A DNA stretch of 64,000 bases. Source: Gnetum montanum. Its lineage: Eukaryota; Streptophyta; Gnetopsida; Gnetales; Gnetaceae. The DNA lies in the NCBI GenBank assembly GCA_015680685.1, contig MNCI01037851.1, forward strand, positions 37,934 to 101,933, given 5' to 3'. The notes under the pieces are model-generated. The model ran no database searches. It worked only from the letters and a program-made list of their open reading frames with translations, and had not been told where the DNA came from. This document shows positions 23,201-38,200 of the stretch, piece after piece (within the stretch, counting starts at the first letter, position 1; each line of letters opens with the position of its first letter). Both the position numbers and the translations under genes were made by a program.

Positions 23201-26200
23201 TTAAAAATGAATGTTGATTGCAGTATTTCATATTCAATACTTTTATTATAAGCTAATATGTTACTGTTAGACGCTGAGGTAATATATCAATCCTTAACAT
23301 CTTTAAGTAAGATCTCATGAAAGATCATCTGAAAATCTTAGGAACAAGGATTCTATTATGAAACAAAAGTATGTTCACAAATGAGGTATTGAAAGGTTTG
23401 ATGTAATAATGAATTAAGAGTTGGTTTAAAAAATTGTTTTAGAGAAGGTTTTGAAGAGATAATAACATAAATCATAAAAAACAAATGAAGTTTCACTTTT
23501 ATTTGGAAAACATTAAAGGTGGCATGCATGGTGAAGCAGAATATCTATATGCTACTATTTCTATATACATGCAAATATTAATTAGTAGAGTAAGAATGAG
23601 ATTACATCGCCTTCAAGTTGAAATTGGAAAATGGAATAATATACAACATGAGGACACAATATGTTGATTTTGCCTACTATATTGGCAGAATATGAGTTAT
23701 GTATATCGGTAGAATGTTGTTGATTATATCTTGGAATAAGAAAATAGAAAATCTCAAGTCAAACTTTGGATGAGCTATTCAAGCTATTAGTGTTAGTTCC
23801 ATGTCATTATATAGAAAAGTGATAAAACTATCTAGAGGATGTGGTTAGGCAATGGGAGGAAGAGCATCACCTGGAGAGCAAGAGTGAGGCGAGGTGGCAG
23901 CAGAAGGCTCAAACGGCTTTGCATCAAGCCTTTTGGAGGAGCACCTTTGGGAGGAGATAAGGGCACAACTACAAAGAGAAAAAGAGGAATTGGAGCAGTA
24001 CAAGTAGGGGACTTTTTGGAGAACGAAGATGCTTCTAGATGAGGAGAACTTGAGGAACCAACTACATAAGATGCTTGCATTGAATATTTGGATGTGGCTA
24101 AGAGAGGGTATGTGCCCATATGTGATAATGGATGTCAACATTGAGACCTTGTGGAACAAGCTCCAAAGGCACATCATATAGACTGCATGTGCGATGCATC
24201 ATGATAGGGTGTGCCACAAGGCAAAACAAGTGTAGGAATAATGCAAAGAAAGATACGAGGTTTTCCAATGGGCGGTGGGTTTCATGTCTACGGTGGAGGA
24301 GTAGAAGACTGTTGATAAGGTGCATGGGCAGGAGATGCCTCACTGCCCCAACAAAAGGCTACCGATTTCTGTATGAGTTGTTGGTTTTTTCAGTTCTTGA
24401 ATGGGTTGTTAGTTACGTTCTAGGGTTTTTAGTTTGCTGGTTTCAAAAGCCATGAGAGGTGTCCTTTGATTTTTTTTTTCTTTTGTCCTATGGGGGATGA
24501 TTTCTTCTCTCCCCGATTTTGGGTGGGGGTTGTCTTCTCCACTTTTGGCTGTCTCTTTGGTGCGTTGGGGGTTCCTCTCCCCTGGATGGCATTTTACATG
24601 TAAATTTTCTTTTGTAATATAATTTACTTGACCGTTTCTCAAAAAAAAAAGAAAAAAAGAAAAAAGAAAAAGGAAAAAACAACATAAACTATAGAGCATT
24701 AATGTCACATGTATAAATGTTGGGCACTACATTACAAATAACAAAAATATATAATGACAATTACATACCACTATGGTTTGTAAAACCTTTAAAAATATCA
24801 TGTAGACCATCAATTTAATGTAGTAGTAGTATACATATAAGGACAATGTCAACTTGTTAATAAAATATTAATCATTTTTAATGGAATTTTTTCATAGGAT
24901 TTCCTTTTATTTTGGTTTTTTGTTTTATAATAATAATAATAATTATTATTATTATTTGAAAGGAAAAGATAGATATGAAATTTGATATTTATTTTTAAGA
25001 TGCCTAGATAAAATATATAATTTGATTAATATAGTAAACAGTGATGCTTTAATTATTTGTAGAATGCCAACACTTCTAGGGATGCATTGGACAGGCTTCA
25101 ATTTGGACTACGTAGTCCTGTTTATTTACGTCGATTCTTTGAGTCCATGGGTGCAACGTACATCAAGTTAGGGCAGGTTTGCAATTCATCATTCCAAATA
25201 CATTTTATTATTTGAAAGATAATGATTTACATTTTGAGACATGTGCAGTTATGGTTTCATAGTGAATCCTTTGTTAGATTTGGTTATATGTTATTCATAT
25301 TATATCCGTTGACATTATACCATGAATTGATGCTAAGAGGAGGTGTATTGACAATTTAAGAAGAAAAAAATTGAAACTTAGGGGATATTAGTAGTAGCTA
25401 AAGCTAAAAATAAGGTCTTGGATGATTTTTATAAGAAAGAATACAGGACGGAGGAAAAAATCTATTTACAAATTGGCAAAATCAGAAACAAAAAATGTAA
25501 AAATATTAACCATGTCAAATGCCTCTTCCTTTGAAATCTCTTCTGGTCACGTATGCCTGATCATTGTGTGCATTTTTAAAGGTTTTCTAATGCTTTAACT
25601 TCTGGAACCAAATCTTCAACTATTGCATAACTTGATTGTATAGAGTTTTGCATTATATTCTTGTATCAATGATCATTGTAAAAATGCCTCGAACATTCAT
25701 ACATCGTTATGAAAAAATCTTCTATGTGTTTTCCTCTTTTGATTTGGAGATTATCAAATTCAATGCTATGACATAGTTCTTGGATCTCTATGTTGTTAAC
25801 CCTACATTGGCAGTCAAGATGCACTCTTTTTCATCCATCTTTTGCTGATTGTAATGAATGTAATCTAGCTATGATCTTTGGAGAAACACTGAAAATAATC
25901 ATCATTGTTGCTATAGTATTCTTCTTCTTGTCTCTATCATATTTTAAAATTTGGTCATTTGTCCAGCCTTCAAAAGCATTCGGTTTTTGGAAGCCTGAGG
26001 CAGCAATGTCATCAACTTGGTAATATTCAAACAATGCTTTCATTAAATTTGTTCACAGTAAGAAATCTTGGGTCCCATCAAAGATCATAGGGCATTTGGG
26101 TATTTCCTTTTGAGAAATCATCTTTCTTCAATACTAAATTGAACAAGTGAAAATTTTAGAATTATAATTATATTTAAAAGTTGGGACAAGGCTAGGGTGA

Positions 26201-29200
26201 TGATGATGATTATAATTGAATTTAAACTATAGTTGTATATGGGAAATAATGGTTTTATGCTTCAATATGCTATTTGTGCTTCATGTGCTAATTCTACTTC
26301 AATATAAAATTGAAAATTCGCAACTTAATAGAACATCAAATTAACAAACCCATAACTGTGATTCAAGATCATATTACAAGTGAATTACATACTGGTCAAT
26401 ATAAATATTTGACCTAGGAAGTCTTTTTCCATGGAATGGGGCTAAAATAAGGGAATTCTAATGGGTTTTGAGGCCCTTTAACATGATGGCTGCCCTTGAA
26501 AATATTTTTTCATAAAATAATGGGTGATGACTTTTGGGCTTCCTGGTTTAAAAATGAAACATAAAAATTATAAAGCTTTGGTCCTGTTTACAAAAATTAA
26601 CTATTTCCCAACTGATGTTCCGTATGATACATGACTTCAATTCATAACTTTGTTTTTTTTTTTTTGAGTTTTCATGTGTGGCAATGACAACGTCACACTA
26701 TTTAACAGTGGATGATTTCAAGCAAGGGAGATCACAACCAACTTGCAGGTGCAGAAGAAATGCATATGATCATGGATGACTTCTCTTTAATTGACCTCTA
26801 AATCCGTGGTTGTGATTTCACATGGAGTAATCAGTGAAGGGAGTTGACAAAGTTATATTGCTCATTGACAGGGTTTGGGTGGCTGCAGATCTGATGGGTA
26901 GTGCTGATTTCCGTTTATCGGCCCTTGATACAAGGACATTTGATCATTGCCTAATTTTGCTCTCAGTTAGATCATTTTGGCACCCAGAAGGGGTGGGGGT
27001 GGTGGATACCCTCCCTTCAAGTTTGAAAAATTTTGTCAGGGAAAACCTAAGATAAGGGATGAAATGGAAAAGATATGGCAGGAATATCCTATGCATTTGG
27101 ATGCCAGGAATTTTTTCTGAGATGTATTAAGGAGAGTTAAAAGGTTCATTAAAAGCCACCAGAGGAAAAATACCATTTCACATTCTTGAAATAATAATGG
27201 GTTTAGAGGCTGCATGCTGTTCAGTTGTAACTGAAACAAGGTGCAAACACTTAAGAGGAGACAATTTGGAAACAATGGTCTCACATCATGGCTTAGAGAG
27301 GGGGACCACAACACTACATTTTTTCGTGTTGCTACTGGAGCCCAAAGGGAGGCCAAGAAGATCCACATGCTCAAGGTTAACAACAGATTTATTACGGATG
27401 ATGGTGGAATTGCTGATGAGAAAAGGGACAAAACCTATTTCTGTTAAGATTAAGAGCCAATTGGGTTAGCATGTAACACCTCGTATTTTTGGTAACTTAT
27501 GCTAATATTTGTCATATTAATTGAGTATTGCATAAATGATGTCTATATGAATGCACTTTTATGAGATAGTTTATTTATTTGACGAGATGTTAGATAGTTT
27601 ATTTATTTGATGAGATGTTAGTCATGTATTTATAATATTTATGTGCTCATGCTTTGTGCACTGACTTGATTCAATGAGCTGGTAGGTATTATGGATGTTG
27701 ACAAGGGTTTTGGGCCTACATCGGCATGCCTATGATATGTGTTATGATTGCTTGTTATTGACCATTATTGTATTCCAATATGTTTATTAATGTACTTAGG
27801 TTGAGATCATGTGTTTAGTCTTTTGTTGGTAGTAATAGAGCTGGTAATTTTGCATATTTTATGTTAAGTTATAGGTTAGGATTATGTTGGTGGGGGTGCG
27901 CCCCCCTCCTCTGCAGGCCATTTCTGATGACCCTCGAATTGTATACTCTTGTACTATAATTTTTCAGTAATACACTCCTGAACATTTTCTCAAAAAAAAG
28001 AAAAAAGAAAAAAAAAAGGATAGGATTATGGAGTTATGTGTATATTTATTATTTCGGTTAGTTCTAGTTATCATGTTATAATGTTACATGTGTAGTGTAG
28101 TTTATATTTTATTTGAAAGGAGTACGTAGTGCCCGTAGACTTTGTAACATTTTTTTGGTAAGCCTGTTGGGAACTTGGGATTAGTATTTGTTATGATAGA
28201 TGCTCTTACGCTAGAAATAAATGTGTTACTTCAGTATATGTTATATTTAGTAGTTGTGCGGTATAGGTTTAGTAACAATGTAAATAAAGCTTTTATTATA
28301 TTTAAATTGGTAAGTATAGCTAAAGGGGAAACATTGATAGTAATCATTTAATGTATTAACTATGTTATATTTATGTTCTGGTTATGGTGAAGTTTGTGAA
28401 CTAGGATTTTGGTGAAGAGCCTGAGCAACGTGTTATAGACCCCCAATTGGTCTGTAGTGGGCCAGCAGGGTTGGGTTGGGGATTTTTGAAATGAGAACAA
28501 CTCTTGAGCAAGTGATCTCGTGGTTGACTTGCCCCCACTTCAGCATAAGGTTGAAGGCATCAAGAATGTTATTCCCTAGGATATCAGAGAATTCCTGGGA
28601 GAACTTGATAGGCTAGCCATCAGGCCTGGGGGCCTTGGTAGCCTTGAGGGAAGGCATGGTCTTAGAAAGCTCCAGCATGGTTATAGGGGCAATTAGGCGT
28701 TCATTATCTTCTTCCCCAATGACCTTTTGGATTTGGATGAAGGTAGGGGAGGAACCTCCCCTAGTCCAAATCATTGCCCAATATTTCTGTATCTCTTGGA
28801 CACCATTCTGCAGATCATGCAGGCTAGTTTGCCCTCAAAGAATGTGGTGTATCTTTTTGGCTTGATTATTGGACTTTGCAGTAGCAAAAAAGAAACAAGT
28901 ATTCCTTTGTCACTCCTAGAGCCATCAAACCCTAGATTGTTCTCTCCAATACTGCTCCTCTTCTCCATCCAACAACTGGAGTTCAACCAGCAAGTCATCT
29001 ACTTCATCCTCCAAGGATTCTCCATTCTCTTGCTAGGCTTGAATGTCTAGAAGCCTTTGCAGGGGATGGCTTGAGTAGTCTTGAAAGGATACTTCTCCAT
29101 GGTTTGCAGGTTCTTGATCTCTTTTTTGAAATGTAGGAGCCCCTATTTTAGAAAGTCCTGAGGCTTTATTTGTATTGGATAGTTTCCCCATATGTCATTT

Positions 29201-32200
29201 TCTAACTTTTGTAGCCATCGCTTTGTTAGCCATGCCTGCTTGAACTTGAAAGGAGTAGGGGCAAGCTTGCCCAGTTTATGAGAATTACAAACAAGGGCTT
29301 AGTGATTAGAAGCCTATTGCTCATGGCCATTAACCATGACCTTATGGTTCAGAAGGATCTCAATATTGACCCAAATCTTATCAATTCGAGAGGAGTTGCA
29401 ATGGCAGTTGGGAACTGCTGTCGAAGTAGTCAAGGAGGAGAGGCGGTGACGGGACTTGGGCAAGGTGATGGTGTGGATTGCTTTGGAGGCGGAACTCTGG
29501 GAGAGCATCAAGGAACAACTCTAGGAGGAAGCACAGGAGTAGGAAATCTAAGAGCAAGAGGAACATGAGCAACGTGCGTGGGAGGAAGAGGAGGTTGCAT
29601 AGCTGCAGAAATAGTAGGACCACACCCACAAGCAGACTGCTAGATCTTGGCTCTGCCAAGGGAGGTGCCCTTACGTGATCATGAACATAGGGTGAAACAC
29701 GTTGTGGAGAGCCCTGCGTCATTACATTTGATGTAGGAGGGATGAGCTTCATCTTGACTGGGAGGGGAACATGGAGGAATGTGCAAGGAAGGTAGAGGAG
29801 TTCAAAGATTTCCAACAGGTTGTTGCACTTGTGGATGCAAAGAGACACCGGGTGGTTCTCGATGCTACCCATTGTTAGGAGAGAGCCATTTGCCACTACA
29901 CAACTCTTCCTTGGCATTTATAGGCAGTGGGGTTAACATGCCTTGTCATTTGTCTTTTTGGTCTTTTTGTTGGTTGGTCATACAGAATGTGGGGTTTTGG
30001 GAATATTTTGNGATATACCTGCACCTTGCGCTCCCTCCTGGGGCCCCATTTTGACACTATAGAATACTTGTAACTTTTGATTTTGATTAATACAATGATC
30101 CAAACTCTTTTTGAAAGAAAAAAACTTTGTTTTCAATGTTTGTTTACATCAAAATTTTTGGCTTATGCAACCTTTTGCATAGTTTGCCTCAACTACATAC
30201 ATTTGCTTATGCCTTATGCTGTTACACCAAATATTACACAAAATTTCTAAGCAGTAGTAGCTCATTATTGATCTTTTGCTTCTATTTATTCTTCTGTCCT
30301 TTGAAATTTTTGACTCTTTGGTCCACCTGTTCATCACTCAAGGCCTCAAGAGCAGGAGGTTTCTTTGTTATGATGAGAGGAAGCTCTGTCAACACTAGGG
30401 GCAAATCATCATTTTGCTGAATGTCATCTTGACCGCCATCTAGATCATCTCTCCTATNAAGAAAACCAAGATTAGATCACTTTGCAGGGCAATTTTTTTT
30501 TGGAAAATTTTTTGAGTTGTATTAATCCAAAAAGAGAACCTGTACAAATGTATAGCCTAGGCCAACATCCTCTACCCCCATTCCCCTGGATTGCCAGGCT
30601 CTAAAACCTTAACTCTACGTGTTGCAGGAAACCCCTTGCTCCCCCCCCTCCCCATGCCTGGAAGGGAGGCTAGTAGCCCCAAAATCCCATTTTCAAAGCC
30701 CACCCCCATTCGAGTCCCTTGCCAGGGTGCCCCACGGTCACTTAGAGGTAGCCTCTTTGCCCTTCCCACTCAGCTCAATTGTATTCCCCAACCCACTACC
30801 CGATCCCTTGCTCTTGGATAGTTGTTCATCTACCAGTGTTTGAGAGGCCTCCATTTCTACTGTGGCCTGTGTCAGTGTAGTGTTGCTGCCCATTTCCAAC
30901 CCTTGCCTATTTTCTGCGACAAGTTTTGCTAGCTCAGCTTGGTGGCCTTTGACCAAGTCTTTCATCCATTGGAGGTCCTTGAGTCGTAGGGAGGCTGCCT
31001 CCTGCTACACCTCTTTTCGTAGGTCTTGCTAGTGTGATTGCGACTCTGCCCGTTCCTTTTGTTGTGCCTACTCTATCGCTAGGCGGCATGCTGCTGCAAC
31101 ATTCAGGACATCCATAGGCCGCGCGGGTGTTGTTCCCCAGCAGACCCAGGTAGGTTGCGTCGATCTTGCCTTGTGGTAGATCCACCAATAGCTCCCCCAC
31201 CTTCCGGCGGTGATGTCTGTGGACCCTATTCTCTCCCATGCCATCATTGGTACACTAGTCGTGGCTCCAACGGTAGTATAGGCATGCTTGATCGCCATAG
31301 CGCTAGTATTACCCTCAAGTGCTACCCTGGCCGTCGTCTATGTAGGGAATCCCAAAAAAATTAGGGCAAATTGATGGGAGTACTGTGCCCCATACACCGT
31401 AAAAAGGAAAAATGAACTCCCACAAGCTTGTGGGGATACCCCGACTGGATGACGTACCATTCCACCAAAACCGTTGCTTCCTGCCACATGCCCAGGAGCA
31501 TCGATTTTCGAATGTGCTCGCTACCCATCTAGGGGATCGTTCTTGTAAAGAACTTTACTGCATCCGTCTGGGCCAGGACCACCGGCACTATGACCTCCCC
31601 CTCTACTGCCACTCCTAGCGCTTTAGTCAACTTTTGCACAATCACCCTAATTTGTCTACCTCGAAATTGCATTTCGTTGTCCACCCAGTTATCAAAGAAA
31701 TTCACAATGGAGATTCTCCCTTTGCGTTTGAGCATTTCTGCCCATCCCATTTGATCCACCATTGCCCATAGTTTGGCCTCCCCCACAAACTTTGTCCATG
31801 ATGGCTCAAAGAGGAACCTTTGTCCCATGACCACTGTTGCCTCCACCCACAATTGGCACGTGGCCTTGGCAACCCTTGACAACGTAGGTAGTGTCTACCC
31901 TCAAAAGATCAACGAGTATCTATGTTTTCAGAGCTCCCACAATGTGGCAAGCACGACAAAATCTCCGTGATAGATCAATGTTGGTAGCGTGCCAAATCTC
32001 TTAGACCGCCCGACACCAGTAAATAAAATGATGCAATGTTTTAGGTTCCGTATTACACAGTGAATAGCTGTCATTCACATGCATGCTGCTCTCCTGCAAT
32101 GTGGCTTTTAGGGGTAGTACCCTATGTTTGACCTACTACCCAAAAGCTTTTAGTTTTTCAAGGAGCCAACCCCCTCCATACCTTTATCCATCTATCCTTA

Positions 32201-35200
32201 GGCAGGTACAAGGACTTCACCACCTCTTTTGGGTGTTTCTCTAGCAAGTCCAAGGGTTCCATCATTCTGGCATAGCTGCACATGTTTTTCTAAAGCTAAG
32301 AGCTCCTCGCATTGGCCTCCCATCGACTATACTTCTGTCTTAGCAATTGTACCCATAGCGTCGGACCACCTGTTTGTCTGAGAAACTTGTTTACCAACCT
32401 TTGTAAGCTTGGGGTCACCTTGTCACAGAATTGTAGAATGCCAATTCCTCTTGCCAACTTTGGGCATGTTGTCAGAGCCCAAGACACCAAATGTAGCTTT
32501 TTACCTCCTTTGCCCCTAGACCACACAAAACCTCTAATGATCTGGTTGATTTTCTGAAGCACCTGAACTGGCGAAGCCGCCATGGATGCCACAAACCTAG
32601 TTGTCACCACTAGCACTGTCGAAGCAAAGATCATCTTTCCTTTGTGGGATAGAAAATGGCCAATTTAGAGCATGGTTTTTGCCTGCAGTTGCTCAATGAG
32701 TTCCATCCACCTCCTCTTCCATTGCCACTCGAAGATTGGCATTGCTAGATAGTTGTCTTGCACCCGGCTTGGCAGGATCCCCAACATTTGAACGATTCTA
32801 CCCCCCACTGTTCCATTTATGTTGAAGAGGTGGATGGTTGACTTAACTTTATTTATTTCGAAGCCCACCTTGCGTTGCATTCTGTCTAGTGCCCTCATCA
32901 GTGTTGTTGCCTATGACACTGCCCTCTAGTAAAAATCATCGTGTTGTTAGCATAGTGTGGCACTAGACAATGCACCTTGACGATGTTTAGCCCTTGCACC
33001 ACTTTAGCAAGGCAGTAACTTTGGAGCAAATCCATCACAACTATAAACAATAGCGGCGATAGAGGGTCCCCTTGTTGCAGCCCTCTCTTTGGTCCCTGGA
33101 ACCCCTAGAGCCTCCTCTCAATATCAAATGAGTAACAACTATCTCTTTGCATTTGAATACATAGGTTAACTGACTTGTGGTCGAAACCCTTCAATAGCAT
33201 GAATTTCTAAAGCGTCGCCGAGCTCACCGTATCATATGCCTTGGTGATATCTAGCTTAATGCACATTTCTGGGAATTTGGCCGACTTAAGGGAGTGCAGG
33301 AGCTCTTGCAACAATCATACCTGATCTTGTAGAAAGTGGTCTTTGACAAATCTAGCTTGATGTTCACCCACCAGTTTTGTCATTAGTAGCGTCAAATGCC
33401 TAACTAGCATCTTTGAGAACATTTGCAGTAGAGTGTTGCAAACACTGATGGGCTGGAAATGCCATGATGAGGTTGGATGCGGCACTTTGGGCAGCAATAC
33501 TACCTGCAAGTAGTTGATTTCTCTGCGAACCTGTCGCCAGTTGAGCATGCGATTGAAAGCATCTAACAGGTTGGCCCCCATGATGTCTTTGAATGCCCGA
33601 AAAAATTCAATGGGCCACCCATCCAACCCTAGTGCCTTATTGGGATGCATAGATCTCATAGCCATTCGCAACTCCTTCCATGAGAACGGTTGCATCAGGC
33701 ATTGGTTGTTGACCCTTGAGAGGACCTATGGTACCGAAACTAAGATTTGCTTTGAGTCCCATCATTGCCAAATCCCACCCCAAAAAGCACACAAATCTTC
33801 CAACCCCCACAGGCCGCTCTGCGGCCCTTCCCCACCCATGCCCTTGAGTAAGTTTTGTATCTTTATCTTGGAAGCCCGCTTTGCCTTTGCTGTGGTAAAG
33901 AAAAAGTGTGCGTGCTTGTCTCCTTCCTGCAACCAAGACACCCGCGACTGTTGCCTCCAATAGCTTTCCTCCTCCCTATTGAGTTTCTAGAGCTCCCATA
34001 GTAGCTCTTTCTCCTCATTTTCCAAGTCCGCCCTTGTCTCTTGCAGCCGTTAGATTTCCCACAATCTCTCCTATACCTACTTCCTATATCCTCTGAAGCT
34101 GTATTTTTCGGTTGCATCCTTGGCCTTGATTTGTTGTTTGAGTTATTGCAGGCCGTTTTTTAGAAACTCTTTGGGTTCCTACTCCCTTGTATAAACTTGC
34201 CAAATATTATACACCAATGGTCTCAACCATGATTTGTCCAACCAGGTACATTCGAAGCGGAAAGGTCAAGGGGCTTGGTCCTAACCAGACTAAAATTGAC
34301 AAAGAATGGACCGATGGTCCGAAGCTTGTCTTTCTTTCCCCATGGCATGAATGTCAAATTCCAGCATGAGGCTTGAACTGACCTAGATTCAACCCTCTTC
34401 TCCGATTACTCCATGTATATCTACAATCGGCAATTTCCAGGTTCATGGAATCATAGTCACAAATGAAATCAGCGTAGTCCCTGACCCCTGGTGGGTTTGT
34501 ACTATCCCCCCAGACTTTTCCTAGCAGCCGCTGGTTAAAATCGCCAATCACTATCCACTTGGCGGTGTTGGGGATCAAACTAGCAACCCGCTAGCAACCT
34601 GCCTCAACTCTTGTACGTGTGCCTACTAGTTCTGCACCTTGTAGATGTTGGTAAGCTAGAGATCCTCTTGAGGCACATGGATAGTCAGACTCCATTTGGA
34701 GTCATCCACAGTACTAACCGGAATTTAGCTAGGATTGCCAGTCCTCTTGCACGACCTTTGCATGTCACCATTTGCAAATGCCATCCCTTCCATTGCAGCA
34801 GCTTCTGCTTTAACGCTTGCAACTTTGTGTCCTGTAGACAAACCACGTTGCATCCTTTTTCCCGAACTATCATTTTTAGGGTATTTCATTTGTATGGGGT
34901 ACCCTATCCTCGACAATTCCAAGAGAGTACTTTCATGGGAAAATAGACGTGTCTGTGATACACCTCTCAGAGTGTTTGATGCACCCCCAAATCAATGTCT
35001 TGCTGTGTGGACTTCTTCTGTGTTGCCAACGTGCCTATGCGCCCAACATTACCCCTTGGTGGGGTGACCATGGCACCCTCATTACTTCCACCCTTCATCG
35101 CTAGTATATCCTTCATTTTTGGCCAAGAGGACCCCCTGCCAAGGGTGATCCAGTCCCCCAGAGGGGGTAGCTCCAGCCCCTGCACCTCCGAAGCTGTCGA

Positions 35201-38200
35201 TCGCTTAACCGACGAGGTACAGGGAGAACCCGACATTGCCCTATTTCCCCTTGACCCATCCTAAAGTGCTATTCTAGCTTTCCTATCCTCTGTCAGCAGG
35301 TTCGCCTCCTCTTCCATAGCTTTGGGAGGTATCACATGCCCCACCCGCGAAGCCTGCTTGCCCTCATCCTTTGTAGCAGGGCGCGGATTTTGGGGCCGGT
35401 TGCCATGGTTTGTTCGGTGCCTTGTCTTTAAGATCAGGCCTTTTTGGCCTACCAAATTCCATCTCGGTTGATGTGTTGGGTCTTGCGGTTGGACCTGGCA
35501 CTCTACAATTGGGTGCCCTTTCCTGCATGTTGTGCACACAGGCGGCAATTCCTCGAGAACCTTTGGCAGGTTTTCGAACTGAACTTTGATATTTTCTTTG
35601 CCTGTGGCTGTCTAGCATGAGATCACTCACTTTGTCTTTTGACCCAACGACCTTCACACGCAAAAGCAGGCATACCCCATTTTGTCGATTGATGCACAAA
35701 AGGCATAAGATTTGATGAATTCACTGAATAGGCCAGCTAGGGATTTCAAAAATCTCAGTGCCCAATATTCCAAAGGTAAGTCAAAAATCCAGATCAACAT
35801 TGGCGCATATTCGAATAGACCCGCATCATGGTGTGCCCTCGACCTCCAAGGGGCCAGAGCTAGCCCATGGGCCTCGTAGAGCCACGGTTCCCCCAAGAGC
35901 ACTCTCTCTGTATTTGCCTCCATCTGGAAACTGAAAACTAGCTTGTCATTGGCTAGACTCCTTACTTTGATGTTCTCCAGCCCCCAGGTTGCCTTGACCC
36001 ATCGTCTGATAAGGTCCATCCTTGGACGTGCTCCTTCGGACATGAATTTGCCTAGCAGACTCCACTCTAGCGTTTTCAGAGTCTCCTCAGGCAGGCGGCC
36101 CACCTTGAGCTACATGACGGTCCCTTCTCTAGAGCAGGCTTCAAAATCTTTGTTTCCCCTCTCCTTCGCTGAAACACTAACTAGCGCTCCATGCCCATCT
36201 TCCTCTTTGTCTACCTCTCCTCTGGCTGCTTTCCCCTCTCTAGCTACCTCTCTAGTTGCCTTGCTCGCAGAGACCCCCTTGCGCAAGCCAGGGTCCACAC
36301 CAGAAACTGGGCTATGCCTTGCCGTGCTGTCGCTCTTGTCAACCCTTGCTCCTGTCGCTCCAAAGCTAGGGTCCACACTGTTACTTTTCCTTCCTTCAAT
36401 CAAACGCATGTTCACTTGCAGGGCAATTTTGAAATGCTATTACACATAGCATTTTTTTTATACAACATTTTGGTACTTGTTTGCTATATGTGGTTGAATG
36501 TGTACCCACTTAGTACATCTACATTGATGATATAAGTTTTCACTAACTCATAACTATTTTGCTATTGCATAGTTTTTGTAATCCCCCTCTCTATCTCATA
36601 TTTTTTTGTGAGAAAAGGTTGGGATGTATTAATGTTAGAAATAGAGCATGCACAATAAATGAGGGGGGAAACTCGCACCCCCACCCATACAATGTGACAT
36701 TCATTTCAGCCATACAATGTGTGCAGGATTTAATCATGCCCCACTTTTGTGGGATAGCATTGCTCTCATAATAGGTGTATGTGCGATATCCTATTTTCTA
36801 CTCATACAGTTTTAATGCATCTTATTTTTGCAACTATGCATTTTGCTATCTCTAACAATACTACCTCACTTCTTCCTTTCATTCCCTCATCTCATTTGTT
36901 CCCATTCCTCTCTATATTCAACACACTGGTGAGGCCAAATGAGTGTCTTTGCTCTAATTAGTGAGGGTGTGTTAAGTATTAGAGTGGCATAAGGAATGTG
37001 AACATTATCTACATCAAATTTGAGCGAGGCGAGGGGGAGATGTTGGTTTTAGGGATTTAATCATGTTTCACTTTTGCGACACATGACCCCACCTGTTGGT
37101 TTATTGTCTATGTCCCTAACATGCTTTTCCCCTACTTTTATTGCTTTATGTTTTTGCTTCTATTTATCTTCCTATCTTTCTCTATCTTTTTCTCTTCTCA
37201 TGTTTTACATTAGTGAAGTCAAACAAGTGTTTTTGCTTTACTTTATTGAGGGTGTGATTGATAGAATTGAGTAGGTTAGTAAGGGCTGTGTTTACATTTT
37301 TGTATGCTTCTTGAGATGTACCCATGCTCCACTGTTGTAGCATAGCACTCCACCGTAGGTGTATCAGTGATATTCCAGCCTCTCCTCCATCATCCCGCTT
37401 CAATTAAACGCTTTTGCAGCTACCTAGCTCATTACATCTATAACATCTTGATATCGACAACTTTTTCTTTTCTTGATAGATTTTCCTTTGGCCTTTTAGT
37501 AGTATCTATCAAGAGGAGACAATGTTGTACCCATACTTGTACTCTTTTAAGCCATTTGGAAGCTTGGATGCAACATACATCTTCTTAGTAGTTGCCTACT
37601 AGCTAAACAACATCATGTAGCTTTTTACAAAATTTGACATTATTTTTGACATCATCTATGTCATTTTGCTTTTGATGTCACCTTTGATGTTAAATTAATA
37701 GCTTAGCATTTGGAAGCTTTCATAGTCTTTTTCATGGGCTCTATATTGTTTCTCCAAGATCTATGAAACATTCTTTTGTCTATAAATAGAAGACCTAGGA
37801 CATCATTTTAGGCATATTTGATCTCTTATTTCACTTGGGATGATTTGATCTGATCTTTTCCTCTTTTAAACAAGAAGCAATTTCACATTAGGCAGTCATA
37901 TTGCATTTTCAATATTTCAAAGCTCTTGTATTCCCTTGCAAACCTCAGTCTCCATTTGATGTAATAGTATCCCTTTCGTTGTGCACCTACTTGACACACG
38001 AAACTCTTGGATCAAACCCAAACAATTTGGTTTGATCCAAATTCGTGTTACGTCAGGCCTACACTTGCATTGACATTTATCCTAGACAAAAACCCAGTTA
38101 GACATACACATCAGAAATTGAGGTAACACAGCTCCTCATTACCAGCCTCTAAGTCGCCTAGTTCTTCTCCTGACATAATGCTAATTTGTAGGTTCCCATC

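Larger units (their letters stand above)
23079..25062 (+). other. ABC1K intron 3
   Basis: The intron contains the 5'-truncated LINE copy at 23830-24680 and an ATT/AAT microsatellite at about 24927-24956. The remainder is AT-rich without coding signal. Confidence 0.7.
30497..36415 (-). mobile_element. full-length decayed LINE E (L1-type), J domain absent
   Basis: A 15-bp target-site duplication bounds 5,919 bp whose T-rich start on + is the A tail of a minus-strand element. The ORF1 remnant begins at the very 5' end (ATG at 36415). The ORF2 remnant has endonuclease, reverse transcriptase and the FRGR-type domain. Its C-terminus continues into a helical segment (30738-30965, [20 protein letters not shown]) but then ends without anything like the J domain of the sibling family. 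Both ORFs are broken by stops and frameshifts. Confidence 0.85.

Noticed and set aside
29478-29678. Arg/Ser/Lys-rich ORF resembling an SR or nucleic-acid-binding protein
   Set aside because: It is an out-of-frame reading of the purine-rich coiled-coil segment of LINE copy D.
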